In this document: in pieces, positions 17,500 to 25,653 of the stretch | Layout: the number at the start of each line of letters is the position of its first letter | Numbering within the stretch: position 1 is the first letter of the stretch | Assembly: GCA_016196825.1 (NCBI GenBank) | Contig: JACPWY010000051.1 | Coordinates: 1 to 64,000, forward strand | Origin: Deltaproteobacteria bacterium | Lineage (GTDB): Bacteria > Bdellovibrionota > FAC87 > UBA2466 | DNA length: 64,000 nucleotides | Direction: 5' to 3' | Position numbers and translations under genes: made by a program | Notes under the pieces: model-generated | What the model saw: only the letters and a program-made list of their open reading frames with translations | Told to the model about the DNA's origin: nothing | Database searches by the model: none

Positions 17500-18018
17500 A
17501 TGACGGTGGGATTGAAAATAGTTTTGGCGGCGGCGCAGATTCTTACGGTTTTATCGGCTGTGGCCGTCACATTTCACCCCAATATTCTCTACGCCTCCAT
17601 TGCGCTGTTTTTCGCGTTTTGTGGAGTGGCGGTGATGTTTGTTTATGCCGGCGCCGATTTTCTGGCTGGCGCTCAACTCATCGTCTACGCCGGTGGTGTC
17701 ACGATTCTCGTGCTCTTTGCGATCATGCTCACGCAGTGGCTCTACAAGTCGAAGCTCCGGGATATTCGGATGCGTGTTGTGGCTCCGCTCGCGCTGATTG
17801 CGCCAGCGCTCACCTATGGCCTCTGTGTGGCGCTTCGGGGACTGGGTGATCACGTCTTGAAGACCACGCCCGCGAATTTCGAAGCGTTTTCGAGTGCGCC
17901 GAAGACGATGCCGATAGGTCAGGCGCTTCTGACCAACTACCTTTTGCCGTTTGAGGCGATCACGATTCTTCTGTTGAGTGCCCTGGTCGGGGGTGTCTGG
18001 CTTGCGAGGCCCAAATGA
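17500..18018 (+). CDS. nuoJ: NADH-quinone oxidoreductase subunit J, cassette 1
   Basis: 172 residues, five membrane helices. NuoJ supplies the pi-bulge helix that couples quinone chemistry to the antiporter modules. The central motif reads FAFCGVAVMFVYAGADFLAG, then QLIVYAGGVTILVLF. It begins 2 bp after nuoH and overlaps nuoK by 4 bp. There is no nuoI between nuoH and nuoJ, where it is usually found. Confidence 0.95.
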   Translation: MTVGLKIVLAAAQILTVLSAVAVTFHPNILYASIALFFAFCGVAVMFVYAGADFLAGAQLIVYAGGVTILVLFAIMLTQWLYKSKLRDIRMRVVAPLALIAPALTYGLCVALRGLGDHVLKTTPANFEAFSSAPKTMPIGQALLTNYLLPFEAITILLLSALVGGVWLARPK

Positions 18019-18350
18019 GTGGACTGGCGAGCGGATTGGATTGGCTGACGGGGCTCCACGGGTACCTGGCCGTTGCCGCGTCCCTTTTCGTTTTGGGCGC
18101 TGTCGCCGTTATCTCGCGGAAGAATGCGATAGGTGTGCTTTTGGGTGTTGAGCTCATGCTCAACGCGGCCGGGCTCAACTTTGTGATCTTCAGCAAGTAT
18201 CGCACGGCTGCCATTGATGGGCAGATTGTGGCGCTCTTTATCATCTTTATTGCTGCTGCCGAGGCGGCTGTCGCCTTGGCGATTATTTTGCGGTTTTATC
18301 GTTTGAAACACTCAATGGATGCGAGCGAGGCGAATCTCCTCCGGGATTGA
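18015..18350 (+). CDS. nuoK: NADH-quinone oxidoreductase subunit K, cassette 1
   Basis: 111 residues, three helices. An MrpC-like subunit carrying the two buried glutamates of the proton path: one in GVELMLNA and one in AAAEAAVALAI, both present. ATGA overlap with nuoJ. Confidence 0.96.
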   Translation: MSGLASGLDWLTGLHGYLAVAASLFVLGAVAVISRKNAIGVLLGVELMLNAAGLNFVIFSKYRTAAIDGQIVALFIIFIAAAEAAVALAIILRFYRLKHSMDASEANLLRD

Positions 18351-18352
18351 TT

Positions 18353-20413
18353 ATGGCACAGCAGGCACTCTGGATTCCGCTTCTCCCATTAATGGCATTC
18401 GTCATCCAGGTGTTTTTCGGGAAGAAACTTCCTCGCCAGGGTGACTTTGTTTCGGTGCTCGCGATTTTCGGCTCCTTTCTCTTGGCGGCGCCAATCTTTT
18501 TCCGGCTCGTCACGACTGGCGATGTCTCGGACAGCCTGAGTTACACGTGGATGTCGTTGCCGGTGGGCTTTAAGGGCTCTGGGACGGGTCATCCACCGGT
18601 GAATTTTGAGATCGTGATCGGTGTCCTAGTGAACAACCTGACCGCCATCATGCTTTTCATGGTGACGCTCTGTTCGTTTCTCATCCATCTCTTTTCGACG
18701 GGGTACATGCACGGTGAGCCCCGGTACCATCTGTTCTTCGCCTACATTTCGCTCTTCTCGGCCGCGATGTTGGGGTTGGTGATTTCGGATAATTTGCTCA
18801 CCTTCTTTATCTGTTGGGAGTTGATGGGTCTGTGCTCATACCTTTTGATCGGTTTCTACTACGACAGGCCGTCGGCGATTAACGCGAGCTTGAAGGCCTT
18901 CATGACGACCCGGGTGGGGGACGTGCTCTTCTTTCTGGGCATCACAGGCCTTTTTTACGTCTTTAAGACCTCCAATTTTACTCAAGTCTACCAGCTCGTT
19001 CACAATGAGGCTCTCCACGAACTGATGATTATAGGCTTTCCTGCCCTGACCTTCATTGCCTTCATGGTGATGCTGGGAACGGTTGGTAAGTCGGCGCAGT
19101 TTCCTTTGCATGTTTGGTTGCCCGACGCGATGGAGGGCCCGACTCCAGTGAGCGCGCTCATCCACGCTGCCACGATGGTGGCCGCTGGTGTTTTTCTTTT
19201 GATCCGCATGTACCCCGTGCTTGAGGCGGGTCACATGCTTCCGGTTGTGGGATATGTGGGGGCGATCACGGCGTTTCTTGCGGCGATGCTGGCGATTGTC
19301 CAGAACGATATCAAGAAGGTGCTCGCCTATTCGACAATTAGTCAGCTCGGTTACATGGTGATGGGCGTGGGCGTTGGGGCCTTTGCCGCTGCTTTCTTGC
19401 ATCTAGTCACCCATGCCTGCTTTAAGGCCTGTCTCTTCTTGTGCTCGGGCAGCGTGATCCACGCAGTTCACACGCAGGATATGCGGGAGATGGGTGGCCT
19501 TCGTTCGAAGATGCCGATCACATTTTTGGCGATGTTCGTGTCGACGCTTGCGATCAGTGGCGTCCCCTTCTTCTCGGGGTTTGTCTCAAAGGATCGGATC
19601 TTGGCCGGGGCTCTGGGTTACGGCATGGAGCATTCGCAGCACATGCTGATTCCGATTCTTGGATTTGCCGCGGCTGGGATCACGGCATTTTACATGTTCC
19701 GGCTCATTTATATGACTTTCTTCGGTCATGCCCGCGATGAGCACAAACATCACCATGCGCACGAGCAGCCGGCGCCGATGGTGATCCCGCTCATCATCTT
19801 GGCCTCACTTTCCTTGGCGATCTGGTTTGCGGGCCCTACGGGCATCGAATCGGTCGATCAGATTCTGCCGGTGCACTGGTACGACGATGCGATGGAGAGT
19901 GTGCAGAAGTCGATGGGGATTGTGGAGGAGCACAGTGAGGTGCACCACACCGCCCACTCTTTGGCGATGGTGTTTTCGCTTGTGATTGCCGGTCTGGGGA
20001 TTGGCCTCTCGACGTTGATGTACCTCAAGGCGGTTTTCAATCCGGCGACGTGGCAGAAGATGTTCATGCCCCTCTACACCGTGCTCGTGAACCTCTATTA
20101 CTTTGATTATCTGTATATGAAGATTCTGATCCAGAAGGGGCTACTGAACTTTAACTCGATGCTCGCCGCTTTCGATGATCGTGTGGTGGATCGGATCTTT
20201 GTGGATGGTTGGGGGCGGGCGACGCTAGTTGTTCGTTCCGTTGTCGGGAAGTTTGACGACATTGTGGTGGATCGCCTGATGGTGGACGGGACCGGATACG
20301 GCACCGCTACCGCTGGGTGGCTCGTGCGTCGGTTCCAGACGGGGCAGGCGCAGCAGTATCTGGCGCTCATGTTGATCGCGCTGGGGCTGTTCACTTTAAA
20401 GTTTGTCTTATGA
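18353..20413 (+). CDS. nuoL: NADH-quinone oxidoreductase subunit L, cassette 1
   Basis: 686 residues, longer than E. coli NuoL (about 613). It is the distal antiporter-like proton pump with the lateral helix. The key glutamate is in FICWELMGLCSYLLIG and the key lysine in GTVGKSAQFPLHVWLPDA; HAATMVAAGVFLL is conserved. Extra features are a histidine-rich loop (HARDEHKHHHAHEQ, about residue 460) and a duplicated motif near the C-terminus (DRVVDRIFVDG and DDIVVDRLMVDG). ATG 18353 is chosen over an in-frame TTG at 18347. Confidence 0.95.
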   Translation: MAQQALWIPLLPLMAFVIQVFFGKKLPRQGDFVSVLAIFGSFLLAAPIFFRLVTTGDVSDSLSYTWMSLPVGFKGSGTGHPPVNFEIVIGVLVNNLTAIMLFMVTLCSFLIHLFSTGYMHGEPRYHLFFAYISLFSAAMLGLVISDNLLTFFICWELMGLCSYLLIGFYYDRPSAINASLKAFMTTRVGDVLFFLGITGLFYVFKTSNFTQVYQLVHNEALHELMIIGFPALTFIAFMVMLGTVGKSAQFPLHVWLPDAMEGPTPVSALIHAATMVAAGVFLLIRMYPVLEAGHMLPVVGYVGAITAFLAAMLAIVQNDIKKVLAYSTISQLGYMVMGVGVGAFAAAFLHLVTHACFKACLFLCSGSVIHAVHTQDMREMGGLRSKMPITFLAMFVSTLAISGVPFFSGFVSKDRILAGALGYGMEHSQHMLIPILGFAAAGITAFYMFRLIYMTFFGHARDEHKHHHAHEQPAPMVIPLIILASLSLAIWFAGPTGIESVDQILPVHWYDDAMESVQKSMGIVEEHSEVHHTAHSLAMVFSLVIAGLGIGLSTLMYLKAVFNPATWQKMFMPLYTVLVNLYYFDYLYMKILIQKGLLNFNSMLAAFDDRVVDRIFVDGWGRATLVVRSVVGKFDDIVVDRLMVDGTGYGTATAGWLVRRFQTGQAQQYLALMLIALGLFTLKFVL

Positions 20414-20423
20414 GGGAAAGACT

Positions 20424-21929
20424 ATGCTGAGTTGGATGACATTTATTCCGCTTCTGGGGGCTGCGGTCGTTCTTACGTTGCCCCGGCAACAGCACAATCT
20501 GATTCGCTTGGTGAGCGTGGTGGCAACGGCGATTCCGCTAGTCTTGGGGGTGGTCCTCTTCCTTCGCTTTGATCGAACGACGGCTGCGATGCAGTTTGTG
20601 GAGCGGGCTCCCTGGATTGCTTCCTTCAACATCGAATACTACTTCGGTGTGGATGGCCTGAGCTTTCCGATGGTGCTGCTAACCGTTCTTTTGTCATTCC
20701 TCTGTATTTTTGCGTCATGGGGGATTGAAAAAGGGGTGAAGGGCTACTTCGCCATGTTTCTCTTTTTAGAATCGGGAATGATGGGGGTCTTTTGCGCTCT
20801 CGATTTCTTTTTCTTCTTCATCTTCTGGGAGGCGATGCTGCTTCCGATGTACTTCCTGATCGGAATTTGGGGAGGTAAGGACAAGGTCTACGCTGCGATT
20901 AAGTTTTTCCTGTATACGTTGTTCGGGTCGGTGCTCATGCTGCTCGTGATGATCGGCATGTATTACTACTCCGAACCCCACACCTTTGATCTTTTGAAAC
21001 TCGCGGAGCTCAGGCCATTCGCCGGTAAGACACTCGAGCTTTTCGGCACAGCGCTGCCCATGGACAAGCTCTTTTGGTGTGGCCTATTCATTGGGTTTGC
21101 CATCAAGGTGCCCATTTGGCCCTTCCACACATGGTTGCCGTGGGCGCACGTAGAGGCTCCGACGGCGGTATCGGTGATTCTGGCCGGGGTGCTCCTGAAG
21201 ATGGGAACATACGGTATTTTGCGAATGAACTATCCGATTCTGCCGGAGGCCACGCAATGGGCCTCGATGGGGATGGTGGTTCTCGGCGTCATTAACATTC
21301 TCTATGGCGCCTTCTGCGCGATGGCCCAGAAGGATCTCAAGAAGCTGGTGGCCTACTCGTCCGTTTCTCACATGGGTTACGTGATTGTGGGCATGGCGAG
21401 CCTGAATTCGACCGGCGTGAACGGCGCGGTCCTTCAGATGTTTAATCACGGCACTAGCACAGCGATGCTGTTTCTTTTGGTGGGCGTGGTTTATGACCGA
21501 GTTCATCACCGCTGGATCATCAAGCCTGACGGTTCGCAGGGGTTTGGCGGTATCGCGGCCGTTGTCCCAGTTTACACCGGGATGATGGCTCTTGCGGTCT
21601 TTGCGTCGCTGGGCCTTCCGGGATTGAGTGGGTTTATTAGCGAGGCGCTCGTTTTCCTCGGGGCCTTCTCGGTGCCGAGATTCCAGACTATGGTGGTGGT
21701 GAGCTCACTCGGCATTGTGCTGGGGGCTGCCTATCTTCTTTGGATGTTCATGCGTGTGTTTCTGGGGCCGCTCAACGAAGAGCACAAGGATCTTGAAGAC
21801 ATGAATTGGCGGGAGCGATTGATGCTAGTTCCGCTTTGCATCCTTGTGATTGTGTTGGGTGTTTATCCTATGCCGGTGTTGGAGTTGATGCGCGTCTCGG
21901 TGGCCCAACTCGTGAGCTATTTTGGTTGA
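20424..21929 (+). CDS. nuoM: NADH-quinone oxidoreductase subunit M, cassette 1
   Basis: 501 residues, about 14 membrane helices; a proton pump subunit. The glutamate of helix 5 is in FIFWEAMLLPMYFLIG and the helix 7 lysine in FAIKVPIWPFHTWLP. The usual LPDAHVEAPT reads LPWAHVEAPT: the aspartate is replaced by tryptophan, whereas cassette 2 keeps it. ATG 20424 has GAGGG upstream. Confidence 0.95.
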   Translation: MLSWMTFIPLLGAAVVLTLPRQQHNLIRLVSVVATAIPLVLGVVLFLRFDRTTAAMQFVERAPWIASFNIEYYFGVDGLSFPMVLLTVLLSFLCIFASWGIEKGVKGYFAMFLFLESGMMGVFCALDFFFFFIFWEAMLLPMYFLIGIWGGKDKVYAAIKFFLYTLFGSVLMLLVMIGMYYYSEPHTFDLLKLAELRPFAGKTLELFGTALPMDKLFWCGLFIGFAIKVPIWPFHTWLPWAHVEAPTAVSVILAGVLLKMGTYGILRMNYPILPEATQWASMGMVVLGVINILYGAFCAMAQKDLKKLVAYSSVSHMGYVIVGMASLNSTGVNGAVLQMFNHGTSTAMLFLLVGVVYDRVHHRWIIKPDGSQGFGGIAAVVPVYTGMMALAVFASLGLPGLSGFISEALVFLGAFSVPRFQTMVVVSSLGIVLGAAYLLWMFMRVFLGPLNEEHKDLEDMNWRERLMLVPLCILVIVLGVYPMPVLELMRVSVAQLVSYFG

Positions 21930-21936
21930 GGGTGGA

Positions 21937-23427
21937 ATGACTCCTGAACTCATCTCGAGCCTGAAGCAATTTGCCCCCGAAGGTGTGATCATCTCGGGGC
22001 TCGTTTTTCTTTTCATCATGGATGCGATTCTACCGTCTTCGAGAGAATCGAGGCTTCCGCTCTTCGTCGTTCTCTTTTCTTGCATTCTCGGGGCCTTGGT
22101 GACGATCGGTGTGATTCCTACCGAAGCTTCTTCGCTTTTTTCCGGGGTGATTCAGTCGGACGGCGTCACAACCTTTTTTCGTCTCCTGTTTTTCTTCTCC
22201 TGTGCGGGGGGGACGCTGCTTGCCTACGAGACAAAGGTGCTTGATCGCGATTCTCTCAGTGAGTTTTCTCTTCTGATTCTGTGTGTGACGTTTGGCATGT
22301 GCCTGATGGCGAGTGCGACCAATGTCTTGATGCTCTACATCGGAATTGAGACGGTGAGCATAATCTCCTTTGTGATGGCTGGATTGAAGCGGGATGATGC
22401 GCGATCCAATGAAGCGTCGCTCAAGTACCTGATCTTTGGCGCGGTGGCTTCTGCGATCATGATCTATGGATTCAGCCTGATTTATGGAGTTACGGGTAGC
22501 CTCAATTACGGCGATATCGCGAAGGCACTGATCGAAGGTGGTGGCGAGCCGAAGTGGGCGATTCTGCTCTCGATGGTGATGGTTTACGTCGGGTTGGCCT
22601 ATAAGATTTCGGCGTTTCCGCTGCATTTCTGGACCCCCGATGTCTATGAGGGTGCACCGACTCCGGTGACCGCCTTCTTTTCGATTGCGCCTAAGGCCGC
22701 GGGTTTTGGCGCTGCGATTCGATTTTTTCTTTGTGTGCTTTCGACGCCTGGAGAGGCCGGTGTGTGGACACCTATGGCGCTCGGTCACGGAGCCTGGACG
22801 CAAGCGATCGCCGTGCTTTCTGTCTTGACGATGCTCGTGGGCAATCTGTCGGCGATTGGGCAGAAGAATGTGAAGCGAATTCTGGCCTACTCGAGCGTGG
22901 CCCATGTGGGCTATTTGCTGATGGGCTTCGTCTCGGCCAACGCGTTTGGCGTGACCGCCGTTCTTTTCTATTTGGTCGCCTACTGCCTCATGAATCTGGG
23001 GGCGTTTTGGGTCGTGGGGCTTGTGGCGGATCGGAAAAAGAGCGAGGACCTGGAGGCGTTTAAGGGCGTCGGCTGGGAGGATCCGTTCCTGGGCGTGACG
23101 ATGGCGATCTTCCTGTTTTCGCTCACTGGGATTCCCATGTTCTCCGGCTTCGTCGGAAAGTTCTTGCTTTTCAGCAACGTAGTGCAAACGCCTGGCTTCC
23201 TGTGGCTCGCCGTCATTGGCGTGCTCAATAGTGTGGTGTCTCTTTTCTACTATGCCAATATTTTGAAGGCGATGTGGCTCGATAAGCCGGACACAGTCGT
23301 CGAGGCGCCCGTCTCGTCGGTTCACCGAATCGCTTTGGCCGTCCTGGCCATTCCCACTATGGTCCTGGGTCTTTATTTTGAACCGATCCTCAAAGTCACT
23401 CAGAGCCTTGTAGCAACCTTCAGGTGA
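21937..23427 (+). CDS. nuoN: NADH-quinone oxidoreductase subunit N, cassette 1
   Basis: 496 residues. The third antiporter-like subunit, next to NuoK. The helix 5 glutamate is in YIGIETVSIISFVMAG, the lysine in LAYKISAFPLHFWTPDVYEG, and PVTAFFSIAPKAAGF is typical of NuoN. ATG 21937 follows GAGGGTGGA. Only three bases separate its stop from nuoA of cassette 2, so both cassettes are probably on one transcript. Confidence 0.95.
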   Translation: MTPELISSLKQFAPEGVIISGLVFLFIMDAILPSSRESRLPLFVVLFSCILGALVTIGVIPTEASSLFSGVIQSDGVTTFFRLLFFFSCAGGTLLAYETKVLDRDSLSEFSLLILCVTFGMCLMASATNVLMLYIGIETVSIISFVMAGLKRDDARSNEASLKYLIFGAVASAIMIYGFSLIYGVTGSLNYGDIAKALIEGGGEPKWAILLSMVMVYVGLAYKISAFPLHFWTPDVYEGAPTPVTAFFSIAPKAAGFGAAIRFFLCVLSTPGEAGVWTPMALGHGAWTQAIAVLSVLTMLVGNLSAIGQKNVKRILAYSSVAHVGYLLMGFVSANAFGVTAVLFYLVAYCLMNLGAFWVVGLVADRKKSEDLEAFKGVGWEDPFLGVTMAIFLFSLTGIPMFSGFVGKFLLFSNVVQTPGFLWLAVIGVLNSVVSLFYYANILKAMWLDKPDTVVEAPVSSVHRIALAVLAIPTMVLGLYFEPILKVTQSLVATFR

Positions 23428-23430
23428 GGC

Positions 23431-23793
23431 ATGGAGAATTACATCCCAGTACTGCTTCTATTGGGATTTGCCATCATTGTTGCCTCATCTATCTTGGTGC
23501 TTAGTTGGTGGCTGGGGCCGAAAAAACCTTTAGCGGTTAAGCTCTCTGCCTACGAATGTGGGGTGAACGCAGAGGGGAGCCCTCACGCGCCCTTTGCGAG
23601 CAAATTCTATTTGGTGGCTGTGATGTTTCTCCTCGTGGACGTGGAGGCGGCCTTCTTTTTTCCGTGGGCCCTGGTCTATAAAGAGAGCCTTCAGTTGGGC
23701 CCAATCCTTTTCGTTGCTCTAGTAATCTATGTGGCTATCTTCGCCCTGGGACTTTTTTACATTATCAAGAAGGACTGTCTGCGACTGCGATGA
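23431..23793 (+). CDS. nuoA: NADH-quinone oxidoreductase subunit A, cassette 2
   Basis: 120 residues, three helices. SAYECGVNAEGSPHAPF and LLVDVEAAFFFPWALV are the family hallmarks. It differs strongly from the first NuoA, with little identity outside these motifs, so this is an old duplication or an independent acquisition rather than a recent copy. It opens the second AHJKLMN set and overlaps nuoH by 4 bp. Confidence 0.95.
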   Translation: MENYIPVLLLLGFAIIVASSILVLSWWLGPKKPLAVKLSAYECGVNAEGSPHAPFASKFYLVAVMFLLVDVEAAFFFPWALVYKESLQLGPILFVALVIYVAIFALGLFYIIKKDCLRLR

Positions 23794-24857
23794 ACACCGT
23801 CGATATTGCCATCTTAGTCGCGAAGACCCTCCTATTTTATCTCATCGTACTGCACGTCGTGCCGATCATGGTCTGGGTAGAACGGCGGGGGGCGGCGTTG
23901 ATACAGGATCGTCCAGGGCCGAACCGAGTGGGACCCTTCGGGCTTCTTCAGCCTGTCGCCGATTTTGTGAAGTTTATCTTCAAGGAGGATCCGATTCCCA
24001 CCGGTGCGAATCGGGGACTCTTCCTGGTGGCACCTGCACTCATTCTCATCCCCGCATCGCTCACGCTGGCGGTGTTGCCCTTTGGCGACAAGGTCAAGCT
24101 TTTTGGCCGCGAGATTCTCCTTCAGGTGGCGGATCTGGACATTGCGATTCTTTACGTACTCGCGATTGGATCGCTTGGCATTTACGGAATTCTTTTTGGC
24201 GGCTGGGCGTCGGGGAACAAGTTTTCGCTGATGGGAGCCCTGCGTGCAAGTTCGCAAGTGATCAGCTATGAGATTCCCCTGGGTTTGGCGGCAGTGGGCG
24301 CCGTAGCCGTCTACGGGACCTTTTCCCTGAGAGAGATTGCCTTGGCTCAAGATGGGCTGTGGTTTGGTTGGCTGCCGAGATGGGGGATTTTTCTCCAGCC
24401 GGTCGGGTTCTGGCTTTTTTTCATAGCATCATTCGCTGAGACCAACCGATTGCCGTTCGATTTGCCCGAGACTGAAGCCGAGCTCGTGGCGGGTTACCAT
24501 ACGGAATATGGTTCGATGAAGTTCGGAATGTTCATGATGGCCGAATACATGAATCTCACGACGATTTCGGGCGTGATGGTGACGCTTTTCTTTGGTGGGT
24601 GGCATCTGCCGTTTGTCGCGGATGCGATGCTGCTGAAATGGATAGGTAGCCAGAATTTATTGGGGCTCGTGCAGGTGGTGATTTTTCTGACGAAGGTAGC
24701 GATCTTTCTTTGTGTGTTCGTGTGGGTGCGCTGGACGGTGCCGCGATTTCGTTTTGATCAATTGATGCGGATCACGTGGGGACGACTCATACCGCTGGGC
24801 ATTGTGAACTTGCTGGTGACCGCTGGGGTGATGCTGTGGTTGGGAGGATGGAAGTGA
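23790..24857 (+). CDS. nuoH: NADH-quinone oxidoreductase subunit H, cassette 2
   Basis: 355 residues. MVWVERRGAALIQDRPGPNR, AETNRLPFDLPETEAELVAG and YHTEYGSMKFGMFMMAEY are all close to the family consensus, closer than in cassette 1. It forms the quinone cavity together with NuoB and NuoD, neither of which is encoded nearby. ATGA overlap with nuoA; its end overlaps nuoJ. Confidence 0.96.
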   Translation: MNTVDIAILVAKTLLFYLIVLHVVPIMVWVERRGAALIQDRPGPNRVGPFGLLQPVADFVKFIFKEDPIPTGANRGLFLVAPALILIPASLTLAVLPFGDKVKLFGREILLQVADLDIAILYVLAIGSLGIYGILFGGWASGNKFSLMGALRASSQVISYEIPLGLAAVGAVAVYGTFSLREIALAQDGLWFGWLPRWGIFLQPVGFWLFFIASFAETNRLPFDLPETEAELVAGYHTEYGSMKFGMFMMAEYMNLTTISGVMVTLFFGGWHLPFVADAMLLKWIGSQNLLGLVQVVIFLTKVAIFLCVFVWVRWTVPRFRFDQLMRITWGRLIPLGIVNLLVTAGVMLWLGGWK

Positions 24858-25345
24858 GCGATATTGCCGCCGGGCTTTTTGGTGTTCTCACCCTCGGGTG
24901 TTCGTTGGGGGTGGTGTTTTCCCGCAATGTCATCATGAGTGCGTTTTATCTTATCCTGAGTTTCTTTGGTTTGGCCGCGTTGTATGTCTTGATCCAGGCG
25001 CCGTTTCTCGCCGTAATTCAGGTCCTCATTTATACGGGGGCGATAGTCGTGCTTTTTGTTTTTGTGGTCATGTTGATCGATCAGGACAAGCTGCTCGAAG
25101 TAGTGACAGGAAAAACCCTTGTTTTGACGGCTGGGGTTTTGGCCTGGTCTCTGGGGCTGATTCTTTTGCGCGCCCTAAACCATTCCCCGATGGCGGTGCC
25201 GGTCTCGGGACAATTACCGACATTACGGACAATTTCGCTGAGTCTTTTCACGGAATACCTTTGGCCGTTTGAGGTGCTTTCGGTCTTCATGTTGGTGATC
25301 ATTGTTGGGGTGTTTGTTTTGGCGCGGGATAAGGTGAATGCATGA
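24854..25345 (+). CDS. nuoJ: NADH-quinone oxidoreductase subunit J, cassette 2
   Basis: 163 residues, five helices, with FLAVIQVLIYTGAIVVLFVF as the coupling helix. I prefer GTG 24854: it overlaps the nuoH stop as GTGA and has GGGAGG six bases upstream. ATG 24848 is possible, but that ribosome-binding site would then touch the start codon. Confidence 0.93.
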   Translation: MSDIAAGLFGVLTLGCSLGVVFSRNVIMSAFYLILSFFGLAALYVLIQAPFLAVIQVLIYTGAIVVLFVFVVMLIDQDKLLEVVTGKTLVLTAGVLAWSLGLILLRALNHSPMAVPVSGQLPTLRTISLSLFTEYLWPFEVLSVFMLVIIVGVFVLARDKVNA

Positions 25346-25653
25346 CGGTCTCTTTTCTGACTAATTGGGTTCACTACCTCGTGGCCGCGCTATTTTCCGT
25401 TGGGCTTCTGGGTTTTCTTATTCGAAAGAATGCGCTCGTTATTTTGATGAGTATTGAGCTGATGCTCAACGCGGTGAATCTCTATGTGGCGAAGGTTTCA
25501 CTAGCGCTTCATTCGGGGGCGGGGTTGGTCCTTGTGGTATTTGCAATCACGGTGGCCGCGGCTGAGGTGGCCGTGGGGCTTGCGATCATTTTGAATCTCT
25601 ACCGGGCGAAACGCTCGGTGGATGTGGATATGTTTACCGGGCTCAAGGGATGA
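25342..25653 (+). CDS. nuoK: NADH-quinone oxidoreductase subunit K, cassette 2
   Basis: 103 residues. Both buried glutamates are present (MSIELMLNAVNLY, AAAEVAVGLAI). Four-base overlaps with nuoJ and nuoL on either side. Confidence 0.96.
   Translation: MTVSFLTNWVHYLVAALFSVGLLGFLIRKNALVILMSIELMLNAVNLYVAKVSLALHSGAGLVLVVFAITVAAAEVAVGLAIILNLYRAKRSVDVDMFTGLKG

Noticed and set aside
22030..23325. Long antisense reading frame (431 codons) opposite nuoN
   Set aside because: Composition is basic and His/Arg-rich, with no domain or start signal; it mirrors a strongly supported membrane protein gene.
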